DNA from: Gammaproteobacteria bacterium
GTDB taxonomy: Bacteria; Pseudomonadota; Gammaproteobacteria; Steroidobacterales; Steroidobacteraceae
NCBI GenBank assembly: GCA_003132425.1
Contig: PKXS01000002.1
Location: forward strand, 47,405 to 89,210
Reading direction: 5' to 3'
Length of the DNA stretch: 41,806 nt
Shown piece after piece: positions 9,497 through 18,422 of the stretch. How positions within the stretch are numbered: position 1 is the stretch's first letter; each line of letters starts with the position of its first letter. The translations under genes and the position numbers were made by a program. Under the pieces are notes generated by a model. It was not told the DNA's origin. It ran no database searches and was given only the letters and a program-made list of their open reading frames with translations.

Positions 9497-11497
9497 TCAA
9501 GTAGCCAGCACCGTGTTGATCGCCTCGATCACATGCTGCGGCGTGAACCCGTATTGCTGAAACAGCACTTTTGCCGGCGCCGACGCGCCAAAATGGTCAA
9601 TGCCGACAATCTGGCCCTGCAGGCCGACGTAATGCCACCAGGGCTCGCGCGCGCCGGCCTCGACTGCAACGCGGCGCGTAACGCCTTTGGGCAACACGCT
9701 TTGCTTATAAGCTTCGTCCTGACGCTCATAGGTCGTCACGCTCGGCATCGATACGAGGCGGACCTTGCGCCCCCGGCCGAGAAAATCACGCACCGCTTCG
9801 GCGGCAATCCCGACTTCGGAGCCCGTGGCGATCACGATCGCTTCCGGCGGACCCTCGCTATCGATCAACACATACGCGCCGCGGGCGATTGCAGCCACCT
9901 GCGCGCCGTCGCGAGCTTGATGCACGACCCGTTGTCGGGTGAACACCAGGCACGTAGGCCCGTCGCGATTCTCGATTGCCGCAGTCCAGGATGCCGCGGT
10001 CTCCACCGCGTCGCAGGGCCGCCAGACATCCATATGCGGGATGACCCGCAGGCTCGCCAGGTGCTCGATCGGCTGATGCGTCGGGCCGTCTTCGCCGAGT
10101 CCGATCGAGTCGTGAGTATAGACGAATATCACGCGCAGACGCATCAGCGCCGCCATGCGCAACGCATTGCGCGCATAGTCCGAAAAGGTCAAGAAAGTGC
10201 CGCCGTAGGGAATGAGTCCGCCGTGCGCGGTGACGCCGTTTAGAATGGCCGACATCCCGAATTCACGCACGCCGAAATGCACATAATTGCCTGCAGGCGC
10301 GGCCGGCGTCAGCACGACCGAATCCTTGCGCAGCGTGCCGTTCGATGGCGTGAGATCCGCCGAGCCGCCGATCAGCTCGGGCAAATTGGGGCCGAAGGCG
10401 TTGAGCGCCGCCTGCGATGATTGGCGCGTGGCGAGCAACTGGCCCTCGGACTGCGTGCTTCCGATATAGGCCTGAGCGAGTGCGGCAAAGGCCGCCGGCA
10501 GGTCGCCGGCCATCCGCCGTTCCAGCTCCGCGGCCAGGGCGGGAAACTCCCGCTTGTAGGCGGCAAATCGCCGGCGCCATTGCTGCTCCGCGCGCGCGCC
10601 CTTCTCGCGCATGTCCCACGCGGCGCGAATCTCCGGCGGAATTTCAAACGGCGGGGAAGGCCAATTCAGGCGAATTCGGGCCGCGGCGATCTCCGCCGCG
10701 CCCATGGCCTCGCCGTGCATGGACGCCGTGCCTTGCTTATTGGGCGCGCCCCAGCCGATGGTGCTCTTGCAGCAAATGAACGACGGTCGGTCGGCGACGG
10801 CGCGCGCCGCCGCCAGCGCGGAGGCGACCGCCGCGCTGTCCTGACCGTCGACATGAGGCAGCACATGCCATCCATAGGCCTCGAAGCGCCGCGGCGTGTC
10901 GTCGGTGAACCACCCCTGTACCCTGCCGTCGATGGAAATTCCGTTGTCGTCGTATATGACGGTGAGCTTGCCGAGCTTCTGCATGCCCGCAAAGGAGGCG
11001 ATCTCGTGCGAGATCCCTTCCATCAGGCACCCATCGCCGCAGAACGCGTAGGTGTGGTGATCGACGATCGCATGCCCGGGGCGATTGAATGTGGCGGCGA
11101 GCGAGCGTTCTGCCAGCGCCATGCCCACGGCATTGGCAATACCCTGGCCCAACGGTCCGGTGGTGGTCTCAATGCCGAGGTGCAGCTCGCGCTCCGGATG
11201 TCCCGGCGTCTTGGAGCCGAACTGCCGAAAATTCCGCAGCTCATCCATCGACAGGGGGCATCCCGTCAAATGCAGCACGGAGTACAACAACATGGAAGCA
11301 TGGCCGTTCGAAAGAACGAACCGGTCACGGTCCCACCAAGTCGGATTGCCGGGATTGAACTTAAGCACGTCCCGCCAGAGGACCTCGGCGATGTCGGCCA
11401 TGCCCATAGGCGCGCCCGGATGGCCGGAATTGGCCTTCTCGACGGCGTCCATCGATAACGCACGTATCGCGTTGGCAAGCTCGCGGCGGGTAGGCAT
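9497..11497 (-). CDS. tkt: Transketolase
   Basis: Transketolase moves two-carbon units between sugar phosphates in the pentose-phosphate (or Calvin) pathway. The start at 11497 gives MPTRRELANAIRALSMDAV, the family N-terminus, and 666 residues, a normal length. The open frame continues 48 codons upstream, but that stretch has no homology-like character and is taken as leader. The thiamine-diphosphate motif appears as GDGCLMEG...DDNGISIDG. The substrate loop NSGHPGAPMG and the pyrimidine-domain motif GEDGPTHQPIEHL are intact. It is the first gene of the seven-gene minus-strand block. No ribulose-1,5-bisphosphate genes are in view, so a Calvin-cycle role cannot be claimed. Confidence 0.96.
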   Translation of the reverse strand: MPTRRELANAIRALSMDAVEKANSGHPGAPMGMADIAEVLWRDVLKFNPGNPTWWDRDRFVLSNGHASMLLYSVLHLTGCPLSMDELRNFRQFGSKTPGHPERELHLGIETTTGPLGQGIANAVGMALAERSLAATFNRPGHAIVDHHTYAFCGDGCLMEGISHEIASFAGMQKLGKLTVIYDDNGISIDGRVQGWFTDDTPRRFEAYGWHVLPHVDGQDSAAVASALAAARAVADRPSFICCKSTIGWGAPNKQGTASMHGEAMGAAEIAAARIRLNWPSPPFEIPPEIRAAWDMREKGARAEQQWRRRFAAYKREFPALAAELERRMAGDLPAAFAALAQAYIGSTQSEGQLLATRQSSQAALNAFGPNLPELIGGSADLTPSNGTLRKDSVVLTPAAPAGNYVHFGVREFGMSAILNGVTAHGGLIPYGGTFLTFSDYARNALRMAALMRLRVIFVYTHDSIGLGEDGPTHQPIEHLASLRVIPHMDVWRPCDAVETAASWTAAIENRDGPTCLVFTRQRVVHQARDGAQVAAIARGAYVLIDSEGPPEAIVIATGSEVGIAAEAVRDFLGRGRKVRLVSMPSVTTYERQDEAYKQSVLPKGVTRRVAVEAGAREPWWHYVGLQGQIVGIDHFGASAPAKVLFQQYGFTPQHVIEAINTVLAT

Positions 11498-11732
11498 GGG
11501 GGCGCTTCTATCCAATGAAAGACCGCGTATTCTCCCCGATGCGACCGTCGCCAGCAACCGACAGGCCGCGCTCGCTGCCTTGCCCGCGGCAGTTACTTGG
11601 CCCAAAATCGCAGCCTGACTTTTCTTAAGGAACACGGTCACACAATTGCAGCCTACTTATGTATAGCGCATTCGCGCGCCCCCATGACCCAGTTCACCGT
11701 TGCCGCCCGCATGCTTTGCTAACATTTCGCCG
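11498..11732. promoter_or_regulatory. Divergent tkt / cpdA control region with direct repeats
   Basis: This 235-base spacer separates the divergent tkt and cpdA starts and should carry promoters for both. It contains a 14-base direct repeat, CAAAATCGCAGCCT at 11603-11616 and CACAATTGCAGCCT at 11641-11654 (12 of 14 identical, 38 bases apart). A TATACAT-like hexamer on the minus strand (complement of 11660-11666) could be a tkt -10 box, but I find no convincing -35 box. No small gene is evident. Confidence 0.4.
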
Positions 11733-12500
11733 ATGCAAATTCTTCAAATTACCGACCCACACCTATACGGCAGCGCCGACGGCAGATTGCGCGGAGTGCA
11801 GACCGATTCGAGTCTGCGTGCCGTTCTGGACGATGCGTTCATGCAGGTCCCCGATTACGCCGCCATCCTGATCACGGGAGATCTCGTGCAGGACGACACG
11901 TCCGGCTATTTGCGCTTCCGCAGCATCTTCGGCAACTTGCAAAAGCCGGTGCTGTGCATTCCGGGCAATCATGACGAGCCTGAAGCGATGCGCCGCTCGC
12001 TCAACGCCGCGCCGTTTCAAATCTGCGGAGCCCACCACGTCGGAGATTGGCACTTCATCATGTTGGACAGCTACGATGCGGGGCATGTCGGCGGCCGCTT
12101 GAGCGACAATGAACTCGAGCGCCTCGACTACGCCCTGGCAAGCTCTCCCGCCAACGCGATGGTTTGCTTGCACCATCACCCGGTTGCAATGGGCAGCCGC
12201 TGGCTCGATGGCATAGGACTCGCCAACGCCGATGAGTTCTGGCGGATAATCGATTCGCATACGCATGTGCGCGCCGTCGCGTGGGGCCACGTGCATCAGA
12301 ATTACGACGGCCGTCGCGGCAACGTGCAGCTATTTGCGACGCCGTCCACCGGAGCGCAATTCTTGCCTCATAGCGATCGGTACGCGATAGACTCTCTGCC
12401 CCCCGCCTACCGCCGGTTCGATCTGCGGGCCGACGGCCGCATCGACACCGAAGTTCGCTGGGTGCAATCGCTGCCGATGCAGCAGTCCGCGTCTTGCTAG
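11733..12500 (+). CDS. cpdA: 3',5'-cyclic-AMP phosphodiesterase CpdA
   Basis: This metallophosphoesterase of the CpdA/Icc type is expected to hydrolyse cAMP and damp CRP signalling. All metal-ligand blocks are present in order: ITDPHL (D-x-H), ITGDLVQD (GD), IPGNHDE (GNHD), HHHPV and WGHVHQN (GHxH). The ATG at 11733 gives MQILQITDPHLY, the usual N-terminus, and 255 residues. An in-frame TTG 33 bases upstream is less likely. The TraB-like gene follows 33 bases later on the same strand. Confidence 0.92.
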   Translation: MQILQITDPHLYGSADGRLRGVQTDSSLRAVLDDAFMQVPDYAAILITGDLVQDDTSGYLRFRSIFGNLQKPVLCIPGNHDEPEAMRRSLNAAPFQICGAHHVGDWHFIMLDSYDAGHVGGRLSDNELERLDYALASSPANAMVCLHHHPVAMGSRWLDGIGLANADEFWRIIDSHTHVRAVAWGHVHQNYDGRRGNVQLFATPSTGAQFLPHSDRYAIDSLPPAYRRFDLRADGRIDTEVRWVQSLPMQQSASC

Positions 12501-12533
12501 ATACATAAGGCCCGCCAGGCGCAAAGGGATTCG

Positions 12534-13421
12534 ATGCGGCATTCCTACCTAGGCTCGCGGCGGTTCGGGCTCGCTGTATGCTGCCTGGTGCTTTGCGCCG
12601 CGGCTCGAGCGGACGGCACGCTGCATTCGCTCTGGGAATTGCACGGCAAACACAATACCGTCTATCTCCTCGGCTCCATCCACGTACTGCGCCCGGGCGA
12701 TTACCCGCTTCCCAAGGTCGTGCTCGATGCGTACGGCCGCGCGAAGTCGGTGATGATGGAAATCAATCTGGAGGAAATCGACTCCGCGCAGGTTCAAGCG
12801 CAGATGCTATCCAGCGCGATGCTGCCCGAGGGCAAGACCTTGCCGCAGATACTGGGGACAACGCGCTACGCGCGAGCCGAGACTTTGGCGCATGCGCTCG
12901 GAATCGAACTCTCCGCGTTCGACGCATTCGCTCCGTGGTTCGTCGCCGAGGCTATTTCCCAAATGCAATTGACGGCGCTCGGATTTCAACCCCAGTCCGG
13001 CGTCGAAATGTATTTCATGGAACGCGCGCACAGCGACGGCAAACCACTTGCGGGCCTCGAGACCGTACACGATCAAATCGCGTTGTTCGAAGGCATGCCT
13101 TTGGACGCTCAAGCGGACTACTTGATAGCCAGTCTGGAGGAGGCGCACGACCTACCGCAACAAGTGGACGACATGGTGCGTGCGTGGCAGCGCGGAGACA
13201 CCACCTGGTTCGAGACTCAGCTAAGGCAGGAGCTGGGACGCGATCCTGCCCTCTATCAATCAGTGTTGGCGGTGCGTAACCGCAAATGGATCCCAAGAAT
13301 CGAGGCGCTGCTCAACGACGATAAGGACTATCTCATCATTGTCGGCACCGGCCATCTCGTCGGCCGGGACAGCGTCGTCGAATTGCTCAAGGCCGACGGA
13401 ATCGCCGCCATCCAACGCTAG
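12534..13421 (+). CDS. TraB/GumN family protein, predicted secreted
   Basis: The 295-residue protein belongs to the TraB/GumN (PF01963-type) family, whose members resemble gut-peptide and pheromone-shutdown proteins and are sometimes proposed to be metalloproteases. The N-terminus has two basic residues, a hydrophobic core (FGLAVCCLVLCAAARA) and a likely cleavage after ARA, so export to the periplasm is expected. The first hallmark, LLGSIHVL, puts a conserved histidine at residue 50. The second, GTGHLVGRDSVVELL, sits near the C-terminus. AAAGGGA seven bases before the ATG is a good ribosome binding site. Its substrate is unknown. It precedes the CpxRA-like pair, which would suit an envelope quality-control role, but that is inference. 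Confidence 0.85.
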   Translation: MRHSYLGSRRFGLAVCCLVLCAAARADGTLHSLWELHGKHNTVYLLGSIHVLRPGDYPLPKVVLDAYGRAKSVMMEINLEEIDSAQVQAQMLSSAMLPEGKTLPQILGTTRYARAETLAHALGIELSAFDAFAPWFVAEAISQMQLTALGFQPQSGVEMYFMERAHSDGKPLAGLETVHDQIALFEGMPLDAQADYLIASLEEAHDLPQQVDDMVRAWQRGDTTWFETQLRQELGRDPALYQSVLAVRNRKWIPRIEALLNDDKDYLIIVGTGHLVGRDSVVELLKADGIAAIQR

Positions 13422-13455
13422 GCAGCCTCCCAGCGCAGGGCGCACCGCGCATTTT

Positions 13456-13470
13456 GTCAAGAAATGCAAA
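13456..13470 (+). promoter_or_regulatory. Possible CpxR box upstream of the response regulator
   Basis: GTCAA-N5-GCAAA resembles the enterobacterial CpxR consensus of two GTAAA half-sites five bases apart, with one mismatch in each half. It lies 57-71 bases before the preferred start of the CpxR-like gene, compatible with autoregulation. This is a pattern match only. Confidence 0.3.
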
Positions 13471-13526
13471 TTCACCCTCGAGCGGCCTCGATGGACGGCG
13501 CCTGTGCCAAAGTACGAGAATCAAGT

Positions 13527-14282
13527 ATGACCATCTCTAATTCTCCATCGCCCAATCCGCCGCCGGCGGATCCCACAGTGCCGCACGAAGCGCGAGTGCT
13601 GCTCGTCGATGATGACCGCGAGTTATGCCAAATGCTGACCGAGTATCTGCAGGCCGAGCATTTTGACGTGAAAAGCGTGCATGACGGTGCCGACGCATTG
13701 ACAGAGCTGGAGGCGAACGATTTCGAGATCCTGATACTCGATGTAATGTTGCCGAGCGTCAGCGGTTTTGACGTATTGCGCAAGCTCGGCGCCTCGTACG
13801 AGACTCCGATATTGATGCTGACGGCGCGGGGCGATGACGTGGATCGCATCGTCGGCCTGGAACTCGGTGCAGACGATTACCTCAGCAAGCCGTTCAACCC
13901 CCGCGAGCTGGTGGCGCGAGTGCGGGCAATTTTACGCCGCGCCAGCAACCGCCTGGCGCGCGGCACGGTTCCCGACGAGCTGAGCGTGGGGCCGATCGTT
14001 CTGAACACCGGCATGCATCAAGTGCGCGTGGCGGACAAGCCGGTGCCGCTGACCGGAGCGGAGTTCCGCGTGCTCGAATTGCTCATGCGCTCGGCGGGTC
14101 AGGTAATCTCGCGCGAGGCGATGACCGAGCAGGCCCTGGGCCGCAAGCTCGTGCCTTACGATCGCAGCATCGATACGCACATCAGCAATCTGCGCCGCAA
14201 GCTCGATCTGGAAGCGGGGAAAAACCCCGAGATAAAGAATGTGCGCGGCTCTGGATATACGCTGACTTGGGCTCATGCATAG
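13527..14282 (+). CDS. cpxR: OmpR-family response regulator, CpxR-like
   Basis: The protein is a two-domain response regulator. The receiver domain has the acidic pair in VLLVDDD, the phospho-acceptor Asp72 in LILDVMLPS, and the conserved lysine in DDYLSKPF. The C-terminal OmpR-type winged helix ends with the DNA-contact segment VPYDRSIDTHISNLRRKL and VRGSGY. The SHISNLR-type helix and the LTGAEFRVLELLM block resemble CpxR. I chose ATG 13527 (251 residues); an upstream ATG at 13464 would place the putative CpxR box inside the coding sequence. Its stop overlaps the kinase start by eight bases, so the two are translationally coupled. Confidence 0.9.
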   Translation: MTISNSPSPNPPPADPTVPHEARVLLVDDDRELCQMLTEYLQAEHFDVKSVHDGADALTELEANDFEILILDVMLPSVSGFDVLRKLGASYETPILMLTARGDDVDRIVGLELGADDYLSKPFNPRELVARVRAILRRASNRLARGTVPDELSVGPIVLNTGMHQVRVADKPVPLTGAEFRVLELLMRSAGQVISREAMTEQALGRKLVPYDRSIDTHISNLRRKLDLEAGKNPEIKNVRGSGYTLTWAHA

Positions 14283-15663
14283 CCTGTTCCTCCGCATCTT
14301 CATGCTGTTCTGGGTGGCGATGGCGCTGATCGTCGGCGGCAGCATTGCCATTACCTTTACGGTTGCCGCCCGGGAATACGATTCCCAGGAGGCGCAGCGG
14401 CGTCCCTCCGTTGCGATTCCAGCATCGGAGGCCCTGGCAATGGGCGGCATCGGCGCGCTCAAGAGTTGGCTCGAGGCGAACAAGAACTCCATACCGGACC
14501 GGGATCTGTACATCATCGGTCCGGATGGCGCGGATATTCTCGGCCGGCATCTGACCGAAAGCGCGGCGCGGCGCTTGGAATTCTTCAACCGCGAAGCCAT
14601 GGTGGGCCTCGAGCCGCGACCCTCCGGCTCGCCGCCGCCGCGCAACTTCCGTCCGACGCGGGTCGCGCCGCAGATCGTCGCGGCCGATGGCGCCACCTAC
14701 ACGGTGCTGTTGGTGCCGCGGCGCCCCAGTATATTCGGCGCTCTGAGCCTGCCGGGAATCTCGCTGACCATTCTGTTGATTGCGCTGGTGGTAAGCGCGC
14801 TCATCAGCTGGTGGCTGGCGCAGCATTTGAGCGCGCCCATCCGCCGTATCCAGGAAGGCGCTCGCTCGCTCGCCAGCGGAAAGCTCGATGAGCGGGTCAG
14901 CGCAGGACTCGAGGGCCGCAAGGATGAGGTTGCGGTATTGGCGCGGGATTTCGACGCCATGGCCGACCGCTTGAGGTCCAACCGCAGCGCGACCACGCAA
15001 TTGTTGCGCGATATTTCGCACGAACTGCGGTCGCCGCTGGCAAGAATGCGGGTTGCCGTGGGATTGACGCGTCAGCCATCGGCGGATCACGCACGCCAAT
15101 TGGACCGGCTGGAACGGGAAATCGAAAGACTCGACTCGCTGATCAGCCAAGTCCTGAAGCTCGCTCGCCTGCACGGCACCGACGCGTCGTTCGCGCGCGA
15201 GCAGTTCGCAATCGACGAAGTCATCGAGGAAGTCGTGCGCGACGCGAACTTTGAAGGCGCGGTTAAGAGCTGCAAAGTCCGGCTGCAGGGCAACGCGAAC
15301 GCGACGGTGCACGGCAATAGAGAGCTCGTGCGCAGCGCAATCGAGAACGTCCTGCGCAACGCCGTGAGATATAGTCCGGATGCGATGCCGGTGGAGGTGC
15401 TGGTAAATCGCGCTGATGCCGGATTGGTGATTCTGATTCGGGATCGAGGACCGGGCGTACCGCCCGCCGATTTGGAGCGTATATTCGAGCCGTTCTATCG
15501 CGTCGCGGAATCGCGCGATCGCGATAGCGGCGGCGAAGGCATCGGCCTGGCCATCACCTCTCAGGTGATGAAGGCTCATGGAGGCTCGGCCAAGGCCAGT
15601 AATCCTGCCGCCGGCGGCTTCGAAGTGCGGCTCAGCTTGCCGGGTGAAGTCCTCGCCGCCTAA
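14275..15663 (+). CDS. cpxA: Sensor histidine kinase, CpxA-like
   Basis: The 462-residue inner-membrane kinase is the partner of the preceding regulator. Transmembrane segment 1 is at about residues 5-28 and a periplasmic sensor loop at about 29-155. Transmembrane segment 2 (about 158-180) is followed by a HAMP linker and the dimerisation domain, with phospho-acceptor His249 in DISHELRSPLARM. The ATPase domain shows ENVLRNAVRYSP (N box), RDRGPGVP (G1), FEPFYR (F box) and GEGIGLAI (G2). The SHELRSPLAR sequence is typical of CpxA. The periplasmic loop is proline- and arginine-rich near residues 115-130 and differs from enterobacterial CpxA, so the stimulus may differ too. Confidence 0.9.
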   Translation: MHSLFLRIFMLFWVAMALIVGGSIAITFTVAAREYDSQEAQRRPSVAIPASEALAMGGIGALKSWLEANKNSIPDRDLYIIGPDGADILGRHLTESAARRLEFFNREAMVGLEPRPSGSPPPRNFRPTRVAPQIVAADGATYTVLLVPRRPSIFGALSLPGISLTILLIALVVSALISWWLAQHLSAPIRRIQEGARSLASGKLDERVSAGLEGRKDEVAVLARDFDAMADRLRSNRSATTQLLRDISHELRSPLARMRVAVGLTRQPSADHARQLDRLEREIERLDSLISQVLKLARLHGTDASFAREQFAIDEVIEEVVRDANFEGAVKSCKVRLQGNANATVHGNRELVRSAIENVLRNAVRYSPDAMPVEVLVNRADAGLVILIRDRGPGVPPADLERIFEPFYRVAESRDRDSGGEGIGLAITSQVMKAHGGSAKASNPAAGGFEVRLSLPGEVLAA

Positions 15664-15693
15664 GCCGAGCGTCGAGATCGTCGGGGGTGGGAT

Positions 15694-16971
15694 TTGAGTC
15701 TGTTCGAAGAAGCCTGTAAGTACATTCCGGGCGGGGTCAATTCGCCGGTCCGCGCTTTTCGCAGCGTGGGCGGCGAACCGATATTCTTCAAGAAAGCCGC
15801 CGGCGCCTATGCGATCGCCGCCGACGGGCGGCGCTTCATCGACTATGTCGGCTCCTGGGGTCCGATGATTCTAGGTCACGCGCACCCACAGGTCATCAAG
15901 GCCGTGCAGGCAACGGCCGCCGACGGCCTGAGCTTCGGGGCGCCGACCGAGCTTGAAACGGCGCTGGCGCGGCGCGTGACCGAACTCATGCCGTCTGTTG
16001 AGTTGGTGCGGTTCGTGAGTTCGGGCACCGAAGCGACCATGAGCGCGATCCGCTTGGCGCGCGGCTTTACCGGGCGCGATACCATCGTGAAGTTCGAGGG
16101 CTGTTATCACGGGCATTCCGACTCGCTGCTGATCAAGGCGGGTTCGGGCGCGCTGACGCTCGGCGTGCCGACCTCGCCTGGCGTCCCGAAGGCGTTGGCC
16201 GATTTCACGGTGACGCTCCACTACAACGATGCGAGCCAAGTTCGCGAAGTGTTCCGGCAGATTGGCGGCCGAATCGCTTGCGTCATCGTTGAGCCGGTGG
16301 CCGGCAACATGAACTGCGTGCTGCCCGCTTCCGGGTTCCTCGAAACCCTGCGCAGCGAATGCGACCGCAGCGGCGCGCTGCTGATTTTCGACGAGGTGAT
16401 GACAGGATTTCGGGTGGCGCTGGGGGGCGCGCAGGAACTGTACGGCGTGCGACCCGATATCACCACTCTCGGCAAGATCATCGGCGGCGGCATGCCGGTG
16501 GGCGCTTTCGGAGGGCGGCGCGACATCATGCAACGGCTGGCGCCTCTGGGACCGGTCTATCAAGCCGGTACCTTGTCCGGAAATCCGGTGGCGATGGCGG
16601 CCGGCTTGAAGACGCTGGAGCTGGTGTCAATGCCGGGATTTCATCGGCGGCTGGGCCTGATGACCGATCTTTTGGCGCAGCAATTGGCTAAGGCGGCCGC
16701 GATCGCCGGCATTGGGCTTGCGACCAATCATGTCTGCGGAATGTTCGGATTCTTTTTCACGGAGATGCGTCAGGTCGATTCATTTGCCAAGGTCATGGCC
16801 TGCGATGTGGAGCGCTTCAAGCGCTTCTTCCACGGCATGCTCGAGCAGGGCGTGTATTTCGCGCCCTCGGCATTCGAAGCCGGTTTTTTATCGGCGGCGC
16901 ATACCGAGGCCGACATCGATGCCACCATCGCTGCGGCCGGCCGCGTATTCGCCGCCCTACGCACCGCGTAG
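15694..16971 (+). CDS. hemL: Glutamate-1-semialdehyde 2,1-aminomutase
   Basis: This PLP enzyme makes 5-aminolevulinate in the C5 tetrapyrrole pathway. The 425 residues show [11 protein letters not shown] at the N-terminus, the cofactor phosphate loop [24 protein letters not shown], and the Schiff-base lysine at residue 261 in [15 protein letters not shown]. The start is TTG at 15694. No other start codon lies between the in-frame cpxA stop at 15661 and the PGGVNSP motif, and a GGGGGTGG run lies a few bases upstream. This is a well-supported TTG start and may limit expression. CPBP follows eight bases later. Confidence 0.96.
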   Translation: MSLFEEACKYIPGGVNSPVRAFRSVGGEPIFFKKAAGAYAIAADGRRFIDYVGSWGPMILGHAHPQVIKAVQATAADGLSFGAPTELETALARRVTELMPSVELVRFVSSGTEATMSAIRLARGFTGRDTIVKFEGCYHGHSDSLLIKAGSGALTLGVPTSPGVPKALADFTVTLHYNDASQVREVFRQIGGRIACVIVEPVAGNMNCVLPASGFLETLRSECDRSGALLIFDEVMTGFRVALGGAQELYGVRPDITTLGKIIGGGMPVGAFGGRRDIMQRLAPLGPVYQAGTLSGNPVAMAAGLKTLELVSMPGFHRRLGLMTDLLAQQLAKAAAIAGIGLATNHVCGMFGFFFTEMRQVDSFAKVMACDVERFKRFFHGMLEQGVYFAPSAFEAGFLSAAHTEADIDATIAAAGRVFAALRTA

Positions 16972-16979
16972 AGGCCGGC

Positions 16980-17852
16980 ATGCGCGCATTCGCTTGGTTT
17001 TTCGGGCTGATTCTCGCTGGCCTCGCCGCAATTGCGGTTTTCACCTATCCAGCGTGGCTGCTGTTGCATCCGCATTTCGCCTTCCCCTTCCACCGCATCG
17101 GCGAGCGTATCGGCATGCTGGCGCTGCTCGTGGGCTTTCTGCTCGTGGCACGCCGCTTGGGCTTGAACGATCGCGGGAGTCTGGGCTACGGCATTTCGCG
17201 GCAGGCTTTTATTCGCGAGATGGCTATCGGGCTGGGACTCGGCGTCGCGACCATGTTGGCGGTGGTCGCGATCATGACCGCGCTCGGCCTGCTGGATTGG
17301 ACGGCGGCCCGCGGTCTCAACGCAACCGCCCTGGCGAAGGTCGTGTCGCTGCGCCTGGTGAGCGGGCTCGCGGTGGCGTTTATCGAAGAAACGTTTCTGC
17401 GCGGCGCCATGCTGACTGCCATCGAGCGAGAATCCGGCGTGACGGCGGCCGTCTTGCTGACCGCCGTCGTTTACTCGGCGAGCCACTTCTTCGCAAGCTT
17501 CCACATTCCGCCGGAACAAGTGTCGGCGTGGAGCGGCCTGGATCTGGTGGCAGGCACGCTGCACTCGTTCGCCCATCCGCTTGAGCTGGCGGATGCCTTC
17601 CTTTGCCTGCTGGCGGTCGGCATCGTGCTCGGCATCATCCGCGCCGCGACCGGCAACATCGCGGCCTGCATCGGACTGCATGCGGGCTGGGTCTGGGTGA
17701 TGTTGGTCGTGCACGAGCTCGAACAGCCGCTACGCACTTCTCCCTTGAGCTTTCTGCTGAGCCGCTTCGACGGATTCGTGGGATGGCTCGTGCTCGCATG
17801 GGTGATCCTGCTCGGCTTCGCTCTGAGGCGCTTCTACGCGCGGCGCGCCTAA
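16980..17852 (+). CDS. CPBP-family intramembrane metalloprotease (Abi/CAAX-like)
   Basis: The 290-residue polytopic membrane protein has about seven to eight hydrophobic segments. The three CPBP active-site motifs are all present: EETFLR with Glu136, Glu137 and Arg141; SASHFF with His169; and GLHAGWVW with His234. Bacterial members are thought to be intramembrane proteases; their substrates are mostly unknown. GAGG before the ATG supports the start. It lies eight bases behind hemL and is probably co-transcribed with it, but a link to haem synthesis is not evident. It converges on the LON-domain gene with a nine-base gap. Confidence 0.9.
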   Translation: MRAFAWFFGLILAGLAAIAVFTYPAWLLLHPHFAFPFHRIGERIGMLALLVGFLLVARRLGLNDRGSLGYGISRQAFIREMAIGLGLGVATMLAVVAIMTALGLLDWTAARGLNATALAKVVSLRLVSGLAVAFIEETFLRGAMLTAIERESGVTAAVLLTAVVYSASHFFASFHIPPEQVSAWSGLDLVAGTLHSFAHPLELADAFLCLLAVGIVLGIIRAATGNIAACIGLHAGWVWVMLVVHELEQPLRTSPLSFLLSRFDGFVGWLVLAWVILLGFALRRFYARRA

Positions 17853-17861
17853 TGGACCGTC

Positions 17862-18422
17862 CTATGCCAGCGGAGCGAGGACGTCGAGCCGCCGAATGGG
17901 ATCATCGAGTTCCAAACAGTTCTGCTTCTCGGCTGGAGCGATGGGGAGAATTTCAGCCAGCCGATGCCCGACCCACGCGGCATCGTCCAGCCGCATTTCA
18001 ATGTCCGTGTAGACCTCTCCCAGTTGCGGAAGCACGCTCTTCAGCAATTTGGGCAGGCGCGCATGGCGTTCCGGCACCGGCACCGTAGGTTCCGCGGCCA
18101 GCCACTCGACCTCGCCGAGATTGAGGCCATCCGCCTGCCGGCTCCGGCTGTGAATGCGAAAGCGCCCTTGTCCGACGCAAGTGAGGCCGAGAAAACCGTC
18201 CGACAATTGATGAAAGTCGACGATCTTCGCCATCGTGCCGACGTCGCAAAATTCGGCCGGCCCCGCCTCTTGTCCTTCGCGAATCAGCACCACGCCGAAG
18301 TCCTGGGCCTCGCGCATGCAACGCCGCACCATGTCGACATAGCGCGTTTCGAAGATTCTCAAGGGCAGCGGCCCGTCGGGAAACAGCACGATATTGAGCG
18401 GGAAAAGCGCGATCGAATTCAC
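17862..18422 (-). CDS. LON substrate-binding domain protein
   Basis: The 186-residue protein is a stand-alone N-terminal LON (PUA-like) domain, beginning IALFPLNIVLFPDGPLPLRIFE with the usual RYVDMVRRCM helix. There is no ATPase or protease part. Such proteins are common near cell-wall or housekeeping genes and their function is not established. The start is GTG, and the mpl stop and this start share one base (TAGTG at 18424-18420 on the minus strand). I see no independent Shine-Dalgarno, so translation likely depends on re-initiation after mpl. Confidence 0.88.
   Translation of the reverse strand: MNSIALFPLNIVLFPDGPLPLRIFETRYVDMVRRCMREAQDFGVVLIREGQEAGPAEFCDVGTMAKIVDFHQLSDGFLGLTCVGQGRFRIHSRSRQADGLNLGEVEWLAAEPTVPVPERHARLPKLLKSVLPQLGEVYTDIEMRLDDAAWVGHRLAEILPIAPAEKQNCLELDDPIRRLDVLAPLA

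Noticed and set aside
10421-11458. A 345-codon plus-strand frame opposite tkt
   Set aside because: No motif is present and transketolase on the minus strand is certain.
11498-11641. A 48-codon N-terminal extension of tkt
   Set aside because: It has no transketolase-like sequence, and the ATG at 11497 gives the standard N-terminus and length.
14182-15579. A 465-codon open frame on the minus strand opposite the histidine-kinase gene
   Set aside because: It is a high-GC shadow: arginine/histidine/glutamine-rich, without domains, and it lies over a fully conserved kinase in the other strand.
17144-17160. A TGGCAC-N5-TTG match resembling a sigma-54 promoter
   Set aside because: It lies inside the CPBP coding sequence, lacks the TTGCW end and has no gene start at a suitable distance.
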